From contig OY741284.1 of the NCBI GenBank assembly GCA_963514095.1, positions 10,943,335 through 11,007,334 on the forward strand: a DNA stretch of 64,000 nucleotides, in the 5' to 3' direction. This DNA is from Eutrigla gurnardus (taxonomy: Eukaryota; Chordata; Actinopteri; Perciformes; Triglidae). The notes below the pieces were generated by a model. That model did not search any database, was not told where the DNA came from, and worked only from the letters and a program-made list of their open reading frames with translations. A program made the position numbers and the translations under genes. Shown piece after piece: positions 55,819-64,000 of this stretch. Numbering within the stretch: position 1 is the stretch's first letter; each line of letters begins with the position of its first letter.

Positions 55819-58429
55819 GGCAGGCAGCGTATTGTTTTCAAAAAAGAAAACACATTTTCCCTTGAGTGCGGCTGCTGTTTACAAACCTATGCTATTGATT
55901 ATATAGCTCATTTCACACGCTCATCGCCGTAATAGAAAAATGAATCATTTTGTTGAGGGAGAAGGAGAGGAGCGTTGACGTGATGCCACGCCGCAGGACA
56001 AGTGTATGAGGGATCCCTCAATTGGAACGGCGATCAAAACGAAAGGGGGGGGGGGGAGGAGAGGCGGCGACGGAGGGAGACGCATGATGTGATGTGTTAT
56101 TCCCTTCAGCATCTGTGGAGAAGGTCCGTTTCAGTTGTAGGTTTTCTGTAATTTAATTTCTCATAGAGGAGACAGGAGACCTGCTTTGTGTCTGTCATAT
56201 ATGAGCAGCATCGTGGGTGGTGGATCTTACTGGACCGTCACAGAGGAGAGTCCTTGCACATATCATTGCCTGCACTCTCCTGAAGTACTAACTCCTTGTG
56301 CTTAAGAGAACTTTTCCCCCTATATGCTATGAAGCTTTTGCTTATGGGCCCAAAGGCTAACCTCGGGCTATTAGCAGCCGTTGAGACGAGAGACGGCTGC
56401 CCCTGCAGTGGCTATGCATCCAGTATGAGAATGAGCATACACACACACATATATACAGTCTTTCTTTAACTCTGTGAACTTGTATTTTTTAGTTTTACTT
56501 TCTATTCTCCCTCCACTTTGTCTCTTCATTCCTTGAAGCAGAAGAATCATTGTCAGAGGCTATTACGGTTGTGGAAGAGTGCGTGCGTGCCTGTGTGATA
56601 ATTTCCTCAGTTTGAGCATTCTTTTTGGAGTGCTGCAGTTTTAATGGAATCCTATGGGGAGGCACGGTGGCGTTCGCACCACTCCATGTAATTGTCAAGT
56701 CAGACTCTTCCATACAGCCACTATTCTTTTTCAGCTGGAAATGGACTTTTCCATTTTTAAAAGGCAGCCTCTCGCCCAAGACGTCTCCCACCACCCACTG
56801 TCATTTCACTCCGTTTGTCCGCCACCCAAAGCCAACTCATCTTTGAAACATAAAACATGTTTTGAGGTCTTGTTTGTGGCGTTCGCTCCTGTTTGTCCAT
56901 CTCCCTGTGACTTTATTTCTTTGTATTCAAAGATAAAAAAACAAGTAACCCACAAATTAATTCAGAATATGAGTGTATAGGCTATTTTTTGCTCATTTTC
57001 ACTTGATGTGCTTTTAACTACCCCGTTGGATGAGTCAAAGACCCCGTTTGCATAGGTTACCCAACAAATTACATTCCTATGAACAAGTGTCACTAATTGG
57101 AAGGTGAAACTGGTTCCGATTGCTGAACAAAGTCAATAAGTTGATGGAGAAAGAGCTCCGAGGGGGGAGGCTGTGCTTTGCTGTACTAAGCACATAATCT
57201 GGTGGCTGATAGAGCTTTCAGAGGTGATTTGTTCAGTCCTCCTCCCAGTAAACCTGTGAACACCTCATGTATATCTTATAGGCTACACTGTTATGTCCTT
57301 GAGCAATAATCACTATACAAGATGAAGATTAAGAATTGTGTTCTCATTCTTGTTTTCATACAATATTTAGCTGATTCTCACTACATAAATATCCTTATGA
57401 TAACAGTGATATTATCATTTTAAGGCGATAGTTGGAAATGTACCTACTTTGTCCTCTGTTAGTGAATAATATACTTTCCGGTTCATCGACTGGTGACTCA
57501 TAAAATCTTGTCGTCGCAACATTATTCTGCTGTGTTCCCAGAAAATAACTCTTTTTTTTTGGGAAAATCACTGAAACAAGTCAGGGTGTTTTGGAAACTG
57601 CTGGATTTATCTCAGCCCGCGAGCAGTTTTTGGTGTCAAAAAGAAATGATGTTGTTTTTCAGCATTGTGGGTAGTGGGGAAAAAGTTAAGAAAGCTTCAA
57701 CTACATGAGTAGAGATTGCATCTGTCATCTATCTGTCTGTCCAATTGTGCAGGACTGTTTTTTTTCCCTGCTGGTTTAATATAGACGGAAAATAGAAATG
57801 GGGAGAGAGACGGAGATGTCATGCAATAAATGTCCTTGACCGGACTTTCACCGGGGACTTTGTCTCGGCCACTAGGAGGCCCTGAAGTAGTGTTTTTGAA
57901 ATGTGGTCAAGAAAAACCTATTGAAACAGGGTGCTATCATAAAGTGCTCTACTGAAAATAATAGACATTGCTTTCCTCTAAAAAAAAAAAAGGAAACATG
58001 ATCTAGATGATAGAAAATATTATATATTTACTTGAAGGTTGAATATTAAGTTAGAATGTAGATGTTATTGCATCTGTGATTTTTTTTTTTATGGCGCATC
58101 AAATTGTTTTAATTGAATGTGAGTTGACCTCAACCCGGCTCCCATGTTCATTGCCGCTGAAAAAACATTTGTCTAGCAGCTGTAGTCGTGGTGCTCTTTG
58201 TCCGGCGTGGTATTGATTTGTCCTCCTCATTAAGATACAGGTCACGGTGAGCAGCAGGACCCCATACAGTCCCCCCCCTCTTCTTCACACACAATGAGAG
58301 CGTTGCTGTGAGCAGTTATGCCTCCCCACACTCACCTATAATGATCATAACCTCGGCAGCCATAGCTGCACCAATTACAGTGATGCCCATTCTGGAGAAT
58401 TGCCCCGAGACGCGGGGTTAGGCTAGGGC

Positions 58430-58515
58430 TGGGTAGCGTTTAGGTTTTTATTGATTTTTAGATTCCGCTTAGATTCTGATTCTTATTGTGCACCGCCTCT
58501 GATTCGTTCTTTATT
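58430..58515. mobile_element. Interspersed DNA-transposon-like fragment
   Basis: The string TAGGGCTGGGTAGCGTTTAG, followed by repeated GATTC-type words, resembles a common teleost interspersed repeat ('AGGGCTGGGC... GATTCCGATTC'). Boundaries and family are uncertain. Confidence 0.4.
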
Positions 58516-58605
58516 AAGCACTAAAAGAAACGGAAAGAAATGTATAAGGAAAAGCCACCTTAAATTTCAGCAGATTTTAGGGAAACTGTTAACAGTAATT
58601 TGTCA

Positions 58606-58760
58606 TAATTAAGCCCCTTTTCGACAGCAGGAACTTTCCCCAGGGGAACCGAGGAACCTTTTTGAGGAACTCATTGCGGTTTGAGGGTCTAAATTAAGTT
58701 CTGGGAACATTTTCTAACCCCCAGAAAAGGCACTTTAAAAGTACAGGAACATTCTGGGTG
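58606..58760. mobile_element. Interspersed repeat fragment ('CCCCTTTTCGACAGCAGGAAC')
   Basis: Begins AAGCCCCTTTTCGACAGCAG and has recurring GGAAC words, as in an abundant class of teleost nonautonomous elements. The matching far end was not found, so it is either truncated or too decayed to recognise. Confidence 0.4.
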
Positions 58761-59358
58761 TAGTTTGCAGGATGACAGTCGCTGATTGGTCAAACACACA
58801 CAGCACTGCTGCTTCAACCGTTGTACCTTGAGCATATCTCTTTGTTTGACAACATTAAAAGTGAAAAACAATTAAAAGTTAGGCTTTTCTTTTGGCTTCC
58901 GGACTCATTAAAAAAAAAAAAATAGACGGATATCTCAAATGAGCTGAGGGCGAGCGGTAAAAGAATGGCAGACAGCGGGGCGGTGCTCTGAATGAGAGGA
59001 AACAAAGTTATTTTTCTGATTGTTTCACAGCAGTCACGTTCTAACGCACTATTAAATAAGCATGGAACACTCAACAGATGATTTACTGTGGAGACAGACA
59101 CTGATTTACCTCTGCATTAGATTCCATTACACCCAACGTGCATCAGTAAATACTATGAAGAAGCAAATGTCGGAACATGTTTTTTTTTTAAATGAAACTG
59201 GTGGGCGCACTGCACTAATTAAAAAAAAAATACTAAAAGAAATGCCTCTATTCATGCACAAATTGACTGTCCACTCTTATCTGTTCCTGTAACAAACAAT
59301 TTGAGGACATCTAAGCTTGTCATCTAATGCAATGACTTGTGTTTAAAGGCAGGTGATT

Positions 59359-59460
59359 TTACATAGCACATTTCAGCAACAAGGACATTCAAAGTGCTTT
59401 GCATAAAACATCAAAGGCCAAAGGACCAAGTGCAAATGAAACCCATTATAAAAGTACAAT
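59359..59460. mobile_element. Interspersed repeat fragment (SINE/LINE tail-like)
   Basis: The stretch containing TTACATAGCACATTTCAGCA and CATTCAAAGTGCTTTGCATA is typical of teleost retroposon tails. Low certainty on family and limits. Confidence 0.4.
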
Positions 59461-61128
59461 TAAACAGTCTGGCGTAGCAGTGTCAAATCAGGTGCAGCCG
59501 CGGCCGTAGATGGTTCCTGCCACCCTGCTGGGAGTACTTGTCCTTCAGCCTTTTTTCCACCACTAGTCACTCCCCTCCTTGTCAAGCTGACTGGCAGTAG
59601 CCAGCCACCAAGTCTACCAGTAATTGAAACTTCACAGCAGCGTAGGCAGCAGTGCGTGTTGTCATTGTTGTTGGGTTCCTGGGGTTCTGTTGTCTGAGGG
59701 GAACATGTTCGGTGTCAGCGCTCACACATGTTCTGCCACTCAGGGGGAACCGCGGTAGAAGAAAGGGGAACACCGGCGTACACCAGGGGTTTATGGTAGT
59801 TAAGCACAGCGGTATAGTTGCGTGGTGCTTTCACCTCTTTGCATTCTTTGATCAGCTATTAGGAAACAAAAACAGACAGAATCGCTGTTTGAATGCTTCA
59901 GAATTAGATAAGCGTTTGACAATCCATCGGGTTTTTTTGTGAAGTTGTATTTGTCATGTTTAATTATGCCTTGTCAGGAGCAGGAGGGAAAAAAAGCCTC
60001 ACGTCGGAGATAACAGCGGCTGCAAATAACAAGGGGTCAATCTGGTCAAATTCCCGCTGAAAAGAAAATGGTCACAGCACTTAACACCGCCTTGTTTCGT
60101 CTCCAACGCGCTCGGCAACCTAAGGGCGGACCGTGTCTTCTCATCATGTGGTCAATCAGATTCATTCCAGATGATTGTGATTTAATGAGCAAGCAGCCCG
60201 GTGTGGAAGAACTCTGATTGTTGCCTTTATTTGGTCAAGATGGCCTCATCAAGTAGTTACTTAGTAGAGTCATTACACAGAAATAAACCCTTAATTAGAG
60301 AATGGGTCAATTAGTGCTTAATTTCCCAGCAACATCAATTAGGAATTTGTGATTCTTTGCAGTGGATTCCGGTTGAAGTCAAAGCAGAGAAGACCAGTGA
60401 ATGAATGAGCTCGATAGAAATATAATATTGTTTTTATGTGCTGACAAATGATGCGTTTTGACGGAGAGATGCATTAGCACATGAGTCACGCACTTATTTA
60501 CAGTGTACGACCATCTGTCAGTCGACACATCTGCGTTTTAATGAAATCACAGACTTCCGCCGTCCCCTCTTTTGATTTCCAACAACTCTGCTCCCTGCGG
60601 GAGCCAAACCGGCCCAGTGGCCAATCAATCACTGGCCACGGTGTTTCACCGAGACACAGGCTCTAACCCCGAGGCAGACTTTTCAATCAAACCCAGAGTC
60701 ATCAATCTTTCCGAGCTCCAAACAGTGGCCTAGGTGGGGTCTACCTGGCGGCAACGGTTTTGTCTACAGTTGGCAAGTGGTCTAAAACACTCACGTCTTA
60801 CATTTACTTTTTTCTTTTTTTGTTTTAGACCAAGCTAACAGTCTAATTGAAAGACACAGGCAGCAGCATAAAGTCCATAAACTGGCAACAGAAGGATATG
60901 TTTAGATTTGTGTAAGTCCCTGGATAACCAAGACATAAAACAAAAAGACATCAAAACAAAAAAGTATCGATGGAAAGAAACCTTAGACCGCCTTAATAAA
61001 CATAAATACTGTGCTTAATTCAATGCAAAAGTGAAAGAAATGTAATAAAAACAGTCTTGATGTATGATATTTCCACTATATCTGCTTTCACAGCATGGGA
61101 TAATACGGAGTACCAAGAGTTTGTTGCT

Positions 61129-61231
<103 letters not shown>

Positions 61232-62426
61232 ACATGTCCATCCTGTCAAAGCTCCTGGAGAAAATCAGTACCTACTCTTTCCTTAAACTGTGTTCCATTT
61301 GATGCTTGGCTGGCTTGAAAATGACTTTGGGTAAAGCTTAACATTTTTAATGCAGCCCTCCTTTGCTCACCCCGGTACTCTTCCCCCCCCTCCACCCTTC
61401 TGAAAACTGCAGTCGCTAGCAAATGTCGTGCTTTTTTTTCTCTTTGGAAAGTCTTTTGTACTTACTTGTGTACTACATTTTAGATACAACCAACTGGACC
61501 TGCCTGATAATAGGCAGACAATTTAATTTCCCAGGTATTAAAGGAGACTTGCTGGTTTTTGAATTGGTGCCCGTTGGTGGTATTTGAAAAAAAATATAAA
61601 TAAATATATAGAGAGAGAAATAGAAAAAAATTGGCTTTTTTTCTAAACGTATTATTTTTTCGCTCCACATCAGCGTATACAGAAGATTGGGGGGAGAAAA
61701 GGTCTTCATGTCTTTTACTTTTAAATGAGATAAAGAGGGGTCGTGGTACACTCTGATTTACATATATTTTGGATTATGCTCAGCTCACCGTGGACAAATT
61801 GCATCCTATCTTTGACTCCAGTTACTCGAGTTCTTCTAAGCGTAACCCCTGCCAGGCTTGATGCAACTGGATTTAAGAACATTTGTCAGTCTGTTTGATT
61901 TGTGTGAAGTTAAAAAGAATTTATTAGATGTTTTTTTTGCAGTAGGATGATGTGACTTGAATGACAAATTGACCCAAAACTGAAGGTAAACAAGTAGGAC
62001 CACCAGAGATTGATCCTCCAGTTTGCGAAGAACAAAAACTTTGACTTAAACAATAAGTGACGCAAGACCGTCAACTATTTTACATGGTGTTATCAAAGGT
62101 CTGCTCATGTTAACGAGATGAAGAGTAATTGCCCCCTGTTGCATTTGTGGTGAAATCGGGATCTTGGCGATGCTTTGATTTGTCATGCAACCGTGTTCAT
62201 CCTCCCATCAGACCAGTTTTACCACATAGAGTGAACCCTATATATCTCCTACCGTTATGCTCTGTACTTGTTTCCTGACAGATGCTCCACAACCGTTTTC
62301 AGCCCTTGAGAAAACATTTTCTCAATTATTTACTGATTGAACAGTCGTTTCATCAAGAATGGAATATTTTCTCTGCTCTACCTCTGAATACTGACAATTG
62401 GAAAAAGTATGTTTTCTATTTTACAG

Positions 62427-62711
62427 CAGCAGTTCCCAACCCTTTTCACGTCAAGGACCCCTTAATTGATACACATTAGGTCACGGACCCCCGTTTGAAA
62501 CGTTTTTGCTTCAAGGACCTCCACCTGAAAAGATTTGGGTTGTTAGATATGCTAATTCCAGAATTCTAAGTCAACAACACTTGAGGAGATAACCTCTTAC
62601 TTGCCCTCATTGGGTTTATTTCTGTAGTAAATTAAATAGTGATAATTCACTACAGAACTATTCAACAAACCATTTAGAACTCCCTCAAGGATCCCTGGTT
62701 GAGAACACCGG
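62427..62711. mobile_element. hAT-type MITE, 285 bp, with 8-bp target site duplication
   Basis: The left end CAGCAGTTCCCAACC and the inverted right end CCGGTGTTCTCAACC match the hAT terminus pattern (CAGnGGTTCnCAACC). The flanks TTTTACAG (62419-62426) and TTTTGCAG (62712-62719) form an 8-bp duplication with one mismatch, as expected for hAT insertion. There is no transposase frame. Confidence 0.85.
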
Positions 62712-64000
62712 TTTTGCAGTACTATCTTGAGTGAGATAAATCTAATATTTACAGTTTTGCAAAAGATAGTCTTTTGCACTGAACTAATCTGTAGTTTGGT
62801 TGTTTTTAATAGAAACCCTACGGGGCACCACTGTTTATCTTTTCATATGTGACAGAACAATATTACAAAGTTAAACTTATTACAATTACAGATCTAACGA
62901 GGGGAAATCACTGTGGCTATATTATTAAATTTACATGAAAAAGTACAAACTGGCAACATGACAATCAGTTTGCTGTCTATTTCCTCATTTGGACATGCAA
63001 AGCTTTCATCCTTCAGTTTTGTAAAGAGTTAAGTATGCTAGAGACATTGTTTTCTTTTTTTGTGAATTTTTGTCTGCGTGTTTTGATGAAATGTGTACTT
63101 TAAAAACTCTGAAATGAGCAGATATTCTGTCTTCCTACTGGCAGTGTACTGTTCCCTCTATTTTTCTCTCCCTCCCGTCTTTGTACCGCTCTCACTCTTG
63201 TCTTGGAGGGTGTCCACTCAACCGTCCTTTACATGTTGCCGGCCGTACCTCACCCCTGCCCAGGGTGTGGTGCCTACACACCGTGCCAGTATTGGGGTTA
63301 GACAGAAGGTCAGGCTCTAATTGGCAGGGCTCGTGGCTGGCACTGTGCGGCAGGCCCTTACCCTGTCGGCTAATTGGCACCGCGAGCGTCCAGCAGCGGG
63401 GCCGGGGTACGGCGTGCTCTTCGATTGATGGATGGAAACTCGTGTCAGCGAAGCTTCTTTCTGACACGAGAGCGTCAATTTACTGCCTCGGCCTCAATGG
63501 GCGGCGTATGTATTTATGTATGTATTCATCCTCATTTGTTCTAAACATTTTTGGGAAGCCAACTTGAATAGTCTTATTGTGCTGCGTGCTGCTTTTCACC
63601 TTTTGTCTGAGCAATAAATGCACTTCACTCGTAAACAAACTAATTGCCTAAGAGCATAAATGCATGACTGCAAATGGGAGATATGTGCTCTTTGCAGCCA
63701 AGCAAGACAAAAGATTCCAAAAAAAAAAAGTCTTTTAACTTTGACTTTTCTCTCCCCTCTATAAATTCCTCGCCGTCGCCATTAGTGAATGCAGCAAGAG
63801 GGTGTTACTTGTGAATTTTAATTGCAGCCATTCATTACAGCTAAAGACACTCCTACAGCAAGCGTATAACCCGTCATTTAGTGAAGAATCGATTTTCTTT
63901 TTCTGGTCAAAGGGATTGCAACAACAGCGATTACCATTTTAGTTGGTTTAAGAGTGAGCTGTGGCAGGTTTAAACTGATTTGAACAGGATTTGATGGATT

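Overview
This window is vertebrate nuclear DNA and almost certainly comes from a ray-finned fish, probably a percomorph-type teleost. The evidence is GT-AG spliced genes with sub-kilobase to ~9 kb introns, many long (CA)n/(GT)n microsatellites, tRNA-derived SINE copies of a type common in teleosts, and hAT-, Tc1/mariner- and TTAA-type miniature DNA transposons. No prokaryotic, viral or CRISPR-like gene content was found. Nearly all of the small open frames in the window are chance frames or microsatellite translations.

Two genes are present, arranged head to head, each only partly contained. On the minus strand, 7,754-31,836 holds coding exons 1-10 of EXOC4 (Sec8), a subunit of the exocyst vesicle-tethering complex (residues 1-478 plus one base). 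The rest lies beyond position 1 of the window. On the plus strand, 36,714-55,255 holds coding exons 1-4 of CHCHD3 (MIC19), a MICOS subunit of the mitochondrial inner membrane (residues 1-471 as spliced here). The C-terminal CHCH domain exons lie beyond position 64,000. The roughly 4.9 kb between the two start codons contains both promoters and one SINE. The same divergent EXOC4/CHCHD3 pair exists in mammals, which supports both calls.

Region by region: 1-7,753 is EXOC4 intron 10 (no further exon found, long CT-rich tract at 7,020-7,750). 7,754-31,836 is EXOC4 exons 10 to 1 with their introns, including a 640-bp cluster of (TG)n, G-run and polypurine tracts at 27,304-27,941. 31,837-36,713 is the shared intergenic and promoter region. 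36,714-38,728 is CHCHD3 exons 1-2. 38,729-45,643 is intron 2, carrying a ~0.93 kb nearly perfect palindromic transposon at 39,519-40,445. 45,644-55,255 is exons 3-4 and intron 3, with three long CA/GT arrays. 55,256-64,000 is intron 4, with several decayed mobile elements and one clean 285-bp hAT-type element flanked by an 8-bp target duplication.

The most unusual features are: (i) CHCHD3 exon 2, an uninterrupted 352-codon Pro/Ala/Val/Glu-rich exon that includes a 39-bp (13-residue) tandem repeat, where the human protein has only a short linker; (ii) the large hairpin-forming element in the next intron; and (iii) CHCHD3 exon 3, whose splice donor runs straight into an 80-bp (AC)n array, with a 162-bp (GT)n array complementary to it about 2 kb downstream in the same intron. 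The two genes act in different compartments (plasma-membrane exocytosis and mitochondrial cristae), so their adjacency looks like conserved synteny, not a joint pathway. Comparisons with human proteins were made from memory and were not computed.
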